Positions 50,587 through 58,580 are shown, counted from the first letter of the stretch. The stretch: 64,000 nucleotides of DNA from a virus (IMGVR_UViG_3300028854_000012:1-64000), one strand, 5' to 3'. Translations and numbers: made by a program. The notes: a model not told the origin generated them from the sequence alone.

Positions 50587-50991
50587 ATGGGATTTTTTTC
50601 TGATTTTTTGAAAGCGTTAAAAACTGCTAAAGCTGAACGCGATTGGCAAAAAAAATTTAATAAGAAAGTTATTGTTCCTCCTGAAATTATTTCTGAAAAA
50701 GATACAATGACAGCTAAGGGAGAACCATGGGTTGGAATTTTAAGATTGGATGTTGATCCAGATGATTTATCATCGGGAATGATAGAATTGGATTGGAATG
50801 AAAAATTTATTATTAAATTGGCACGTGCTGGTTATAAAGGAAAAGATGATAAAGCTATGGTAGATCAATGGTTTGCTAACATTTGCACAGGTATTATAAC
50901 TGGTGAGTATGAAAATGAAATAGCTGATCCAGATAACCGCAAAAGAATTCAAAGAAAACAGTTGGATGATGAAAGGACAGAAATTTCATAA
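50587..50991 (+). CDS. Hypothetical phage protein (134 aa)
   Basis: The N-terminus is charged and helical (FFSDFLKALKTAKAERDWQKKF). The middle has WVGILRLDVDPDDLSSGMIELDWNEKFI and the end is polar. No motif is recognised. AGGAGAT precedes the ATG, and its TAA overlaps the ATG of the exonuclease gene by one base. Confidence 0.65.
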   Translation: MGFFSDFLKALKTAKAERDWQKKFNKKVIVPPEIISEKDTMTAKGEPWVGILRLDVDPDDLSSGMIELDWNEKFIIKLARAGYKGKDDKAMVDQWFANICTGIITGEYENEIADPDNRKRIQRKQLDDERTEIS

Positions 50992-51989
50992 TGGCTAAAT
51001 TTTTATTATTTGACGCTAGTAATATTTTCTACCGTTGCAAATATACAATTCGCGGTGATCAATCTGAAAAACAAGGAATGTTATTACATACTTTATTTTC
51101 AAGTTTGAACAAGGTATGGAGAACATATAATGCAGATCATATTATTTTTGCATTTGACGGAAAGAATAATTGGCGCAAAGATATATATGCACCATACAAA
51201 GCAAATAGAATAGAAAAGAGAGCAAAACGCACTCCAACAGAAATGGCAGAAGATGTTTTGTTTTTTGAAGCATTTGATATTTTTAAAGATTTTATAAAAA
51301 CAAAAACAAATTGCACGGTTCTTGAAAATGATAGTCTTGAAGCCGATGATTTATTGGCGGGATTTTGTCAATCTCATCCAAATGATACACATATTATTAT
51401 TAGTGGTGATGCTGATTTTGAACAGCTTTTAGCACCAAATGTAATTTTATATAATGGTGTTACTGATACAACAACTACATTAACTGGAATTGTTGATTAT
51501 AAAGGAAAAGCCATAATAGAAAAGAAAACTGGGAATCCTAAACCTGCCCCCGATCCACAGTGGAGTGTTTTTGAAAAATGTATGCGAGGTTGCACAACTG
51601 ATAATATATTTTCAGCTTATCCCGGTATACGAGAAAAAGGATCAAAAAATAAAACTGGATTACGAGAAGCATTTGAAGATAGATATAAGCATGGATTTGC
51701 ATGGAGTTCAGTTATGCAATATCGATGGGCAGATCATTTAGGTAATGAACACAAAGTATATGATGATTATATTCGTAATAAACAATTGGTGGATTTGACA
51801 GATCAGCCAGAAAATATAAAAATTAAAATTTATGAAACTATTTTAAATGCTTGTGTTTCGTTGAATCGCCCAATGATTGGTTTATTGTTTCTAAAATTAT
51901 GTGGTAAATTTGAATTACAAAAAATAAGTGAACGAGCCAATGATTTTTCTGTATTATTAAGTGCAAAATATCCAGCAAATGACAAATAG
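50991..51989 (+). CDS. 5'-3' exonuclease / RNase H (T4 Rnh-like)
   Basis: The PIN/FEN-like acidic motifs are present: LLFDASN (Asp8), IIFAFDGKNNWRKDIYAPYKANR, LEADDLLAG and IIISGDADFEQLL. Lys/Arg after FDG form the arch region. The protein is 332 residues, close to T4 Rnh (305). It removes RNA primers from lagging-strand fragments. It lies in the replication and early gene region with the polymerase and clamp. The C-terminal part differs from T4 and contains CMRGCTTDN, the helix-hairpin-helix region. Confidence 0.9.
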   Translation: MAKFLLFDASNIFYRCKYTIRGDQSEKQGMLLHTLFSSLNKVWRTYNADHIIFAFDGKNNWRKDIYAPYKANRIEKRAKRTPTEMAEDVLFFEAFDIFKDFIKTKTNCTVLENDSLEADDLLAGFCQSHPNDTHIIISGDADFEQLLAPNVILYNGVTDTTTTLTGIVDYKGKAIIEKKTGNPKPAPDPQWSVFEKCMRGCTTDNIFSAYPGIREKGSKNKTGLREAFEDRYKHGFAWSSVMQYRWADHLGNEHKVYDDYIRNKQLVDLTDQPENIKIKIYETILNACVSLNRPMIGLLFLKLCGKFELQKISERANDFSVLLSAKYPANDK

Positions 51990-52356
51990 ATTAACTAAAA
52001 CGGAATGGGAAAATATGGTAATCAAATACCATACTGATGTTCTAGGTAAACAAATACCTGATGTAGAAATAAAAATTTTGTGGCATAATTATACAAGAGA
52101 ATCATTGCGGTTAGACATTTGTGGATTTAAAAGATTTAAAGAAGCACAGATAGAATTTCATAAATATGATTGTATAATATCAGCATGGACTGGTTTAGTA
52201 TATTTGGGATTAGCTCGTATTCCATGTCCATATTATTTGGAAATAAAAAAAGATTCTCCATATCAATATGATTTTTATATTTCCGATCCTGAACTTGCAA
52301 TGATGCTTATGTTCATGGATAATGATTTAGTTCAATTTGTAAAGGGGTTTTTATGA
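51979..52356 (+). CDS. Hypothetical phage protein (125 aa)
   Basis: I chose ATG 51979, inside the end of the exonuclease gene; GTG at 51961 in the same frame is an alternative. The product (TKTEWENMVIKYHTDVLGKQIPDVEI ... FHKYDCIISAWTGLVYLGLARIPCPYYLEI ... MLMFMDNDLVQFVKGFL) has no recognised family. Its stop overlaps the ATG of the 2H phosphoesterase gene. Confidence 0.6.
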   Translation: MTNRLTKTEWENMVIKYHTDVLGKQIPDVEIKILWHNYTRESLRLDICGFKRFKEAQIEFHKYDCIISAWTGLVYLGLARIPCPYYLEIKKDSPYQYDFYISDPELAMMLMFMDNDLVQFVKGFL

Positions 52357-52838
52357 AATTGTTTAGTGAATACTTGATGGAAGCAGAACAACATAAAAGT
52401 GGAACATATGCTGCGCTTTTATTAAAAAATGAAAGTCGAACGAAATTATATGCTTGGATGGAAGAACATAATATAGCAAGAAAAATTCCGGCAAAAGAAT
52501 ATCATTGCACTGTAGTTTATTCGACTACACCTGTTCCAAATGTATCAGATATATCAATAAATTTTCCAATCAAAGCAAAATTTAAAGAATGGAAAATTTT
52601 TGGTGATGATAAATTATTAGTTGCTGTTTTAACCTGTCCAAAAGCTGTAAAATTATTTAAAGAGACTATTAAAATGGGAGCTAAATCGGATTATCCAACA
52701 TTTATACCACATATCAGTGTTGCCAAAAATTTTAAGGGAGATGTTCCTGCTGATATTCCTGATTTTGAGATAATATTCTATAAATTTAAGAGCGATTCAT
52801 TAGATACCGATTTTAAATATAATGACAATGATTCTTAA
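52353..52838 (+). CDS. 2H phosphoesterase-like protein with capsid-targeting-like leader
   Basis: Two histidine motifs of the 2H fold are present: YHCTVVYS (His51-x-Thr53) and FIPHISVA (His120-x-Ser122). 2H enzymes hydrolyse 2'-5' or cyclic phosphodiesters; T4 Acb1 (57B) is such an enzyme that destroys CBASS cyclic nucleotides, and the DYPTFIPHIS context looks similar from memory. The N-terminus MKLFSEYLMEAEQH is very close in pattern to the T4 capsid targeting sequence (MKTYQEF...EA), with LME-A as a possible cleavage site. If so, the enzyme would be carried in the virion and be active at injection. RNA ligase/LigT-like activity is the alternative. Confidence 0.7.
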   Translation: MKLFSEYLMEAEQHKSGTYAALLLKNESRTKLYAWMEEHNIARKIPAKEYHCTVVYSTTPVPNVSDISINFPIKAKFKEWKIFGDDKLLVAVLTCPKAVKLFKETIKMGAKSDYPTFIPHISVAKNFKGDVPADIPDFEIIFYKFKSDSLDTDFKYNDNDS

Positions 52839-52845
52839 ATAATAT

Positions 52846-52874
52846 TTGACAAACAAACCAAATTCTGATATACT
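52846..52874 (+). promoter_or_regulatory. Sigma70-like promoter abutting a start codon
   Basis: TTGACA, a 17-nt spacer and TATACT. The -10 box ends 6 nt before ATG 52881. The first 15 bases (TTGACAAACAAACCA) are the same as in the promoter at 53207. Confidence 0.8.
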
Positions 52875-52880
52875 AGATTT

Positions 52881-53210
52881 ATGAATGAAAAAGATTACAA
52901 TTCGATGTTAGAATCAGAGCAATTGGCTGCTGTTAAACAAAATTATTATGCCATTAGATACATCGAGAATCCAAGCGAAAAAGTGCAATTGGCGGCTGTT
53001 AATCAAGATGGTTCTGCCATCGATTATATTGAAAACCCAAGCGAAGATGTTCAACTGGCGGCGGTTAATCAAGATGGTTATGCCATTCAATATATCAAAA
53101 ACCCAAGCGAAGATGTTCAACTGGCTGCGGTTAATCAAAATGGTAATGTCATTCGATTTATCAAGAAACCAACAATATCTGTTCAAATGATGGCCAAATT
53201 ATTGTCTTGA
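52881..53210 (+). CDS. Short repeat protein of DUF4116 type (109 aa)
   Basis: Four tandem repeats of about 23 residues have the form NPSExVQLAAVNQxGxxIxxI, as in DUF4116 helical repeats seen in bacteria and giant viruses. The repeats are also conserved at the DNA level (69-nt units between about 52970 and 53185), so they are recent. No ribosome site is present and the promoter abuts the ATG. DUF4116 has no known activity; such repeats form helical solenoids that bind protein. Confidence 0.75.
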   Translation: MNEKDYNSMLESEQLAAVKQNYYAIRYIENPSEKVQLAAVNQDGSAIDYIENPSEDVQLAAVNQDGYAIQYIKNPSEDVQLAAVNQNGNVIRFIKKPTISVQMMAKLLS

Positions 53211-53235
53211 CAAACAAACCAAAGTTTGGTATTCT
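53207..53235 (+). promoter_or_regulatory. Sigma70-like promoter for an RNA leader and the MoxR gene
   Basis: TTGACA, a 17-nt spacer and TATTCT. It begins in the last codons of the repeat-protein gene. Confidence 0.75.
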
Positions 53236-53241
53236 ATATAT

Positions 53242-53328
53242 GTTGATGAGGAATGGTAATCGGTCAATGCCGATCTAACCTGCAAAACATAGCATATGGA
53301 GCACACCAGAGTGTGCCTTTCTCAACAA
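53242..53328 (+). ncRNA. Structured leader RNA or small RNA
   Basis: GTTGA...TCAAC closes an RNA of about 87 nt, containing ATCGG-tcaat-CCGAT and GCACAC-cagag-TGTGC-type hairpins. It lies between the promoter at 53207 and the MoxR gene at 53419 with no terminator, so it may be a regulatory leader. A 12-codon frame starts at the predicted 5' end (ATG 53240), which may be chance. Confidence 0.45.
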
Positions 53329-53418
53329 AAGAAAGATTTCCACATTTCCACAGTTTACAAACAAATCTAAATAAGCGATAATAAAAGAGTAGGAAAAATC
53401 AGAAAGGAAAAATACGAA

Positions 53419-54606
53419 ATGGCGACTGGAAACAAGATCGATATGACTGAACCTCTAACAATTAATGAGGTTATTCCTCGTTTGCAGCGGTGTATGATGG
53501 TTAAACTTCCTGCATTTCTTTGGGCTGGCCCCGGTGTTGGGAAGTCCTCGATTATCAATGCTTTGGCCAAGTCACACGGTGGTATCTGCGTCGATATGCG
53601 CCTTAGCCAAATGTCTCCAACCGATATTATCGGTATTCCATATTTCGACCATACAACCAACACAATGCGTTTTGCGCCTCCATCTCGCCTTCCGTCAGAG
53701 GAATTGGCGAAGAAGTATCCGCTTATTGTTCTGTTTCTTGACGAGATGAATAGTGCACCGCCAGCAGTTCAGGCAGCGGCTTATGAATTGGTTCTGGATC
53801 GCCGTTGCGGTGATTATAAGTTGCCGGATAACGTGGTTGTTTTTGCGGCTGGTAATCGTGAGTCGGATCGCGGAGTCACTTATCGTCTTGCTACGCCTCT
53901 TGCCAATCGTCTTCTCCACTTTGACCTCAAGGTTGACTATAATTCTTGGTTGGATTGGGCATTGGAACAGGCCATCAATTCGGATGTTGTTGCTTATCTC
54001 AGCACTTTCAAGTCTTCATTGTTCGATTTTGATCCGAATAGTGTCAGCAAGAGTTTTCCGACTCCGCGTTCTTGGGAGTTTGTAAGCAAGCTGTTGCAGA
54101 CGAATACTGAGGCAAACCCAATGACCGATAGTGAAATTCGTGATTTGGTTGGTTCTGCGGTTGGTTCCGGTGAAGCCACGAAGTTTATGAATTATCTCAA
54201 GGTTGGGAAGAATCTTCCTAAGCCAGCCGATGTTCTGAGCGGTAAGGTAAAGGAAATCAAGACTCGTGAGATTTCCGCTCATTATCAGCTTATTATCAGC
54301 ATGTTGTATGAGATGCGCGATTATTGGCACAACAACAGTGTGCTCCTTGATTCATATGCAGTTGTTGGTAACAATAAGAAGGTTCAGCAGCGCAAGTGGA
54401 ATTCCGATAAGTTGCAGGAAAACTGGCTACGTATGTTCGATACGTTCAACACCTTCATTATCACACAGATTTCTCTGGAAATCGGGATCATGGCAATGCG
54501 TATGGCGGTTTCAAACTACTACTTCTCTCAGTCTACGGATATGACGAAGTTGAAAACTTGGCCGAAGATGTGTGAGAGCTACTTCCCATACATGAAGGAA
54601 ACGTAG
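53419..54606 (+). CDS. MoxR-type AAA+ ATPase
   Basis: Walker A is GPGVGKS at residues 37-43, Walker B is VLFLDEMNSAP near residue 108, and sensor 1 is VVFAAGN. The spacing and RLATPLANRLLHFDL fit the MoxR/RavA group. The C-terminal 110 residues form a helical domain that is repeated as a separate protein at 54861-55226. MoxR ATPases work with VWA proteins as metal-dependent chaperones, and the VWA metallopeptidase gene lies 730 bp downstream. Third codon positions are more G/C-rich than in neighbouring genes. AAAGGAAAAATACGAA precedes the ATG. Confidence 0.9.
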   Translation: MATGNKIDMTEPLTINEVIPRLQRCMMVKLPAFLWAGPGVGKSSIINALAKSHGGICVDMRLSQMSPTDIIGIPYFDHTTNTMRFAPPSRLPSEELAKKYPLIVLFLDEMNSAPPAVQAAAYELVLDRRCGDYKLPDNVVVFAAGNRESDRGVTYRLATPLANRLLHFDLKVDYNSWLDWALEQAINSDVVAYLSTFKSSLFDFDPNSVSKSFPTPRSWEFVSKLLQTNTEANPMTDSEIRDLVGSAVGSGEATKFMNYLKVGKNLPKPADVLSGKVKEIKTREISAHYQLIISMLYEMRDYWHNNSVLLDSYAVVGNNKKVQQRKWNSDKLQENWLRMFDTFNTFIITQISLEIGIMAMRMAVSNYYFSQSTDMTKLKTWPKMCESYFPYMKET

Positions 54607-54621
54607 AGTGTAAAATAAACT

Positions 54622-54672
54622 AATGTGAATAGGTGAGAACTTTTGGTAATTGTCCACTCACCTATTCACATT
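54622..54672 (+). terminator. Intrinsic terminator after the MoxR gene
   Basis: A perfect 16-bp stem (AATGTGAATAGGTGAG / CTCACCTATTCACATT) with a 19-nt loop, followed by ATTTATT. It separates the MoxR unit from the next promoter. Confidence 0.8.
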
Positions 54673-54799
54673 ATTTATTCTCTAATCGTTTCTGGACACT
54701 ATACAACCTATTGATTCTAAAGGGTCAAAAATACAAATTTTAACATATTTTGAAGAATAAGATCATTTACTGTATCCAAGTGTGTTTTTAATTAAATTG

Positions 54800-54828
54800 T
54801 TGACAAATGAACCAAAATTTGATATACT
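54800..54828 (+). promoter_or_regulatory. Sigma70-like promoter
   Basis: TTGACA, a 17-nt spacer ending AATTTGA, and TATACT. It leaves a leader of about 27 nt with GAAAGGTG before ATG 54861. Confidence 0.8.
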
Positions 54829-54860
54829 AATCTTGTAGTCAAATTTGAAAGGTGAAAATT

Positions 54861-55226
54861 ATGACAGGGGATCAATACAAAACGCTAATAACCACTACAA
54901 TTTTGCCCAATGATATTTTTGGCAAGATTGAAGAAATGAACGATTATTTTCTAGAAAATAGTTATGTATTGGATAAACCGTTTCATAATCATAATTATAA
55001 TTATACGGTAATTCGAGAGTGGAATACAAAAGAAAACCAGCAAATTCTATCAAATATGTTTGACTCCTTTATGTCATTCATTCTAAATGCTGTTTCACCG
55101 GAAATTATTATAGCAGCAATGCATAAAGCGGTGATTATCTATAATCTTCGGGGTGTAATTGAAATGACAAGTTTGCAAAATTGGTCAGCAATTTCTGACA
55201 GGGTATTTCCGCTTATTAAAGAATAG
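54861..55226 (+). CDS. Stand-alone paralogue of the MoxR C-terminal domain (121 aa)
   Basis: I chose ATG 54861, with AAAGG 8 nt upstream. Residues 28-121 align along their length with the C-terminus of the MoxR protein: VIREWNTKENQQILSNMFDSF against VQQRKWNSDKLQENWLRMFDTF, SPEIIIAAMHKAVIIY against SLEIGIMAMRMAVSNY, and LQNWSAISDRVFPLIKE against LKTWPKMCESYFPYMKE. No ATPase domain is present. It lies between the MoxR and VWA genes, so it may compete with or regulate MoxR assembly, or bridge it to the VWA partner. Codon use here is AT-rich, unlike the MoxR gene. Confidence 0.75.
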   Translation: MTGDQYKTLITTTILPNDIFGKIEEMNDYFLENSYVLDKPFHNHNYNYTVIREWNTKENQQILSNMFDSFMSFILNAVSPEIIIAAMHKAVIIYNLRGVIEMTSLQNWSAISDRVFPLIKE

Positions 55227-55238
55227 TAAAAGTTTTTA

Positions 55239-55267
55239 TTGACATTTTGAATGAAAGTTGGTATACT
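55239..55267 (+). promoter_or_regulatory. Sigma70-like promoter for the VWA metallopeptidase gene
   Basis: TTGACA, a 17-nt spacer and TATACT. The in-frame ATG at 55274 lies where transcription should start; ATG 55337 has a strong ribosome site. Confidence 0.8.
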
Positions 55268-55336
55268 AAGAGTATGAGAAATGAAGTTCTACATCTCGCA
55301 ACCATTGCAAAAAAGTCCTCAAAAGAGGAAAAGGCT

Positions 55337-56590
55337 ATGCGTCTTACCGATAAGCCGATTCCAAAGGATTTGGCAAAGCGCGTAGAAACCAAAATCATCA
55401 AGGCTCGTGTCAAGATGCTTTTTCAGCAACCATTTTTTGGAACTTTGGTAACACGTCTCCAGATTTTCGCGGCTGACAAATGGCTTCCTACTATGGCCGT
55501 TGATGGCAAGTATATGTATTTCAATCATGCATTTGTTGATGCTTTGGAATTGGACGAATTGGTTTTTGTTTTTGCCCACGAAATTCTCCATATGGTTTAT
55601 GGACATTTGGATAGAGGTAAGGGACTTGATCAGCAATTGTATAATTGTGCCGCTGATTATGTTGTCAACGATGAATTGAAGCAGGTAAATGTTGGAACGT
55701 TTCCAACAACTGTTCCGGGTTTGCACGATATAAAGTATCGCGGTTGGAATAGTGAAAAGGTTTATGAAGATTTGCTGAAACAGCAGAAGAATAATCCAAA
55801 TTCTGGTAAGTCACTTGAAGAAATGATTGACAAGATGCTTGATGAGCATTTGACTGGTAAGAGTGTATCAAGCGAGAATGAAGGACCATCATCTGGAACG
55901 TCTAAACCAAGTCCCGATGGCCCTGCAAAAATGTCTGAGGAAGATCGCAAGCAGCTAAAGGCAGACCTCAAGCAGCAAATTATTAGCAGTGCGCAGATGG
56001 TTGGTATTGGAAAATTACCATCTGGTGTTCAACGCCTTGTTAACGAACTTCTTGCTCCGAAGATGGATTGGAAGACGCTGTTGCAAAGTCAGTTGAATAG
56101 CATTGTTCCTGCTGATTATAGTTTTCTTCGGGTGAATCGTAAGGGATGGCATCTTGATGCAATTCTTCCCGGTATGACCGAAGAACCAATGCTTAATATT
56201 GCAGTTGCATTGGATATGAGTGGTAGCATTTCTAACGAAATGGTTCAGGAATTCTTGTCTGAGATTAAGGGAATTATGGATCAGTATCCAATGTATGAGA
56301 TTCGAGTGTTTTGTTTTGATACTCGTTGCTATTCTGACAGAACGTTTAGTAGCGACAATGGCGAAGATATTCGGACTTATGAAGCCAAGGGTGGTGGTGG
56401 AACCGACGGTGGCGCAATATTCCGGTATATGAAGGATGAGAATTTTATTCCTTTGAAGTTGGTAGTTTTTACAGACGGGTATGTCGGTGATTTCGGTGAT
56501 GAGAACTATTGTCCTACAGTGTGGGTAATTAAGGGATCGAATGTTGTTCCCCCGTTTGGAACCCATGCCTATTTCGATGATGAGAATTAA
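55337..56590 (+). CDS. VWA-like metallopeptidase (MoxR partner)
   Basis: The N-terminal half has a zinc-peptidase motif FAHEILHMVYGH (His81, Glu82, His85 counted from ATG 55337), as in DUF2201 putative metallopeptidases. A Pro/Ser/Gly-rich linker follows near residue 175-200. The C-terminal half is a VWA-like domain with MIDAS ALDMSGSIS (Asp293) and GGGGTDGGAIF. MoxR-VWA pairs act as chaperone systems that insert metals or remodel complexes. I prefer ATG 55337, which has AGAGGA 6 nt upstream; an ATG at 55274 adds 21 residues and would be leaderless. G+C-rich like the MoxR gene. It is followed by a convergent homing endonuclease gene. Confidence 0.85.
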   Translation: MRLTDKPIPKDLAKRVETKIIKARVKMLFQQPFFGTLVTRLQIFAADKWLPTMAVDGKYMYFNHAFVDALELDELVFVFAHEILHMVYGHLDRGKGLDQQLYNCAADYVVNDELKQVNVGTFPTTVPGLHDIKYRGWNSEKVYEDLLKQQKNNPNSGKSLEEMIDKMLDEHLTGKSVSSENEGPSSGTSKPSPDGPAKMSEEDRKQLKADLKQQIISSAQMVGIGKLPSGVQRLVNELLAPKMDWKTLLQSQLNSIVPADYSFLRVNRKGWHLDAILPGMTEEPMLNIAVALDMSGSISNEMVQEFLSEIKGIMDQYPMYEIRVFCFDTRCYSDRTFSSDNGEDIRTYEAKGGGGTDGGAIFRYMKDENFIPLKLVVFTDGYVGDFGDENYCPTVWVIKGSNVVPPFGTHAYFDDEN

Positions 56591-56629
56591 CTTTTCATTA
56601 AACAACTGATATGTAATATTTGAAATCTT

Positions 56630-57604
56630 TTAAAGGTCTGTTTCGGCAGACCTTTTCTTTTGTTTAAGATCAAGTGTGAAATTGGCCACCAATTCTTCTA
56701 TTTTTGAAAAATACCAATATGGAATTATAAGCAATGGAATGTTGTTTTTCTGACAATATTCTTGTTTAATTTTGTCCCTCTTTTGAAGTTCTATAAAAGT
56801 TTCTTCACCACCCCAATATGGAACAGAATCATAATGTTGTTCTCCTTGATATTCTATCAAACCATATAATTTATTATTTTTATCAAATACACCAAAATCA
56901 AACGGAAGAACTCGTTTATTACGACATTCATTTATTGTTGTTTGTGTTTCAAAAATCATATGTAAATTTTCAAGTATTTTATATATTGCTTTTTCACCAC
57001 GACTAACAAAACAATTTGGGCATCCATTTCCATTTAAATGATTAGCGGGTGATTGTTTGAAAAAACCATGTATTGGACATTTTATTTTTATTTTGGTGCG
57101 ACCTCGTATATAAACAGATTCATTATAATCAAACCATATTCCATGAATTTTTATTGCATCCACAACAAACTGTTCTTTTGATTTTACTCTATGCAATCGT
57201 TGCGATTCTCTCCCACAAAAAGAACAGCCATTACCATTTAAATGACAGTTTGGGATTTGCAAAAAATCTCCATGAATTGGGCAGGTAATACAAATTAATT
57301 TATAAACTCCAGAATATACAGCTTTTTTATACGAATATTTAAAATTATGAATGATATTTGCTTTTGAAATAAATGTTTCAGTAGTTTTTGTAGTGTTCAA
57401 CCTAGCCTTTTCCTTCCCACAAATAGGACAACCATGATAATTTAAATGATCATGGGGAGTTTGTTTAAAAATTATATTATGTTTACGACATGTAATTTTA
57501 ACTTTTTTATTTGATCTATCATATTCAACTTCAGAATAGTCATATAAATCACCATGTATAAATTGTGCTCTTTGAATGAATTTTTCTGTGGTATAAATAC
57601 GCAT
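56630..57604 (-). CDS. Zinc-finger homing endonuclease with PD-(D/E)xK-like nuclease domain
   Basis: The N-terminal 210 residues hold three repeats of about 65 residues, each with a pattern like CxxHGxFxQxPxxHLNGxGCPxC; the first is CRKHNIIFKQTPHDHLNYHGCPIC. These are treble-clef-like zinc repeats of the DUF723 kind. The C-terminal 110 residues (LPFDFGVFD ... YGLIEYQGEQHYD ... QKRDKIKQEYCQKNNIPLLIIPYW) are a Vsr-like nuclease with D, E-x-Q and K residues in the expected order. Probably a free-standing homing endonuclease. Its leader is conserved with that of the gene at 42414-43193. Confidence 0.8.
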   Translation of the reverse strand: MRIYTTEKFIQRAQFIHGDLYDYSEVEYDRSNKKVKITCRKHNIIFKQTPHDHLNYHGCPICGKEKARLNTTKTTETFISKANIIHNFKYSYKKAVYSGVYKLICITCPIHGDFLQIPNCHLNGNGCSFCGRESQRLHRVKSKEQFVVDAIKIHGIWFDYNESVYIRGRTKIKIKCPIHGFFKQSPANHLNGNGCPNCFVSRGEKAIYKILENLHMIFETQTTINECRNKRVLPFDFGVFDKNNKLYGLIEYQGEQHYDSVPYWGGEETFIELQKRDKIKQEYCQKNNIPLLIIPYWYFSKIEELVANFTLDLKQKKRSAETDL

Positions 57605-57631
57605 AAGCTGTCGTTTCCTCCAAATGATAGA

Positions 57632-57671
57632 GTAGTTGGGTTCCTACACCGCGAACTACATTATTATTTAG
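57632..57671 (-). promoter_or_regulatory. Conserved hairpin leader of a homing endonuclease gene
   Basis: On the minus strand ACTAAATAAT (a weak late-promoter-like octamer near 57671) precedes a stem GTAGTT/AACTAC enclosing CGCGG. GGAGG and ATG 57604 follow. The layout and many bases equal those upstream of the gene starting at 43193. Confidence 0.5.
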
Positions 57672-57779
57672 TCGTTCAGAACAGAAAACCATAAAAATAA
57701 ATTAATTATTGAATTATAATTGCCTAATTTCTTTTTTTCGTGCTAAATAAAGTTGTAACAGAAAAGGAGAATTAATTTT

Positions 57780-58514
57780 ATGATGAAACATATCGGATTA
57801 TATAATGCACAGCATATTACTATAGTTTTACATCAAATGCCAAATGAGGAGCATATGTGTTTAGTTTTAGTAGATCAGAAAGTTCCACCTAGATATTATC
57901 AGGCAGTTCAAAATGTTCTCAATAGCACTGCTGGACAAGAAGCAAAAGATTTAGCTACTGCATTGGAAGGCGTCACGCTTGATGACAACCGAAACCTTGC
58001 TCGCGTTCTTTACACAGAGGGACATCTCAAAAAAGTTCCTTGTAATCAAGTGTTTGCTACACCTTATGGATTCCAAAATTCCAATAAAATGAAATTGAAT
58101 GATCTTAATGAGTATCTCAAGAAGATTGAGGAAGGCAGCGATGCTGCTAAGAAAATGAAGGAATTGGATGAAAATAAAGGATTACATAGTAAGACCAAAT
58201 CCAGTCAATCTTTGGTTTCTCCACAGCCAGAACAAAATAAAAATCAAAAAATGTTGGTTGATCCAGTGGCATTTGCACCAGTAGTAGCTGATCATGAAGT
58301 AGAACGTGTTAAACAATTAGCTAATATTAGTCCTCAACAAGCAAGCGATGATTTGAAAGCACAAGGTGAAAATCTTAGATCGGTTGCTTGTCAACTTCTT
58401 CAACAGGCAAAGATTCTTGCTGAGAAAGCAGAATTACTTTACCCGCCGCTTGCCAAGCGGAAGGCAGGAAGACCTATAGGAACTGGGTTGAAATTGAAAA
58501 CAGTAAAGAAATAA
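57780..58514 (+). CDS. Hypothetical protein with basic AT-hook-like C-terminus (244 aa)
   Basis: The N-terminal 100 residues form an alpha/beta region (HIGLYNAQHITIVLHQMPNEEHMCLVLV ... YGFQNSNKMKLNDLNEYLKKIEEG). A Gln/Pro/Lys-rich linker follows, then a helical segment (LRSVACQLLQQAKILAEKAELL). The end, KRKAGRPIGTGLKLKTVKK, contains GRP in a basic context, as in AT-hooks. A DNA-binding role is inferred from that only. AAAGGAG lies 11 nt before the ATG; ATG 57783 is an alternative. A terminator follows. Confidence 0.6.
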   Translation: MMKHIGLYNAQHITIVLHQMPNEEHMCLVLVDQKVPPRYYQAVQNVLNSTAGQEAKDLATALEGVTLDDNRNLARVLYTEGHLKKVPCNQVFATPYGFQNSNKMKLNDLNEYLKKIEEGSDAAKKMKELDENKGLHSKTKSSQSLVSPQPEQNKNQKMLVDPVAFAPVVADHEVERVKQLANISPQQASDDLKAQGENLRSVACQLLQQAKILAEKAELLYPPLAKRKAGRPIGTGLKLKTVKK

Positions 58515-58529
58515 ATTTAACTATAAAAG

Positions 58530-58551
58530 AAACCTAGCCATGGATAGGTTT
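58530..58551 (+). terminator. Intrinsic terminator between convergent genes
   Basis: AAACCTA-gccatgga-TAGGTTT followed by TTTTG. A second imperfect inverted repeat (58556-58589, TTTGTGT...ACACAAA) overlaps the end of the minus-strand gene. Confidence 0.7.
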
Positions 58552-58580
58552 TTTGTTTGTGTAGGAATTCATATATGGAA

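Noticed and set aside
52970-53185. CRISPR-like or non-coding tandem repeat
   Set aside because: The 69-nt periodic units are in frame and encode DUF4116-type protein repeats.
53240-53278. 12-codon leader peptide
   Set aside because: A start codon at the predicted 5' end could arise by chance in such a short frame. It is kept only as a remark under the RNA.
56015-56605. 196-residue minus-strand frame inside the VWA metallopeptidase gene
   Set aside because: It mirrors the G+C-rich codons of the real gene. The plus-strand product has clear HExxH and MIDAS motifs.
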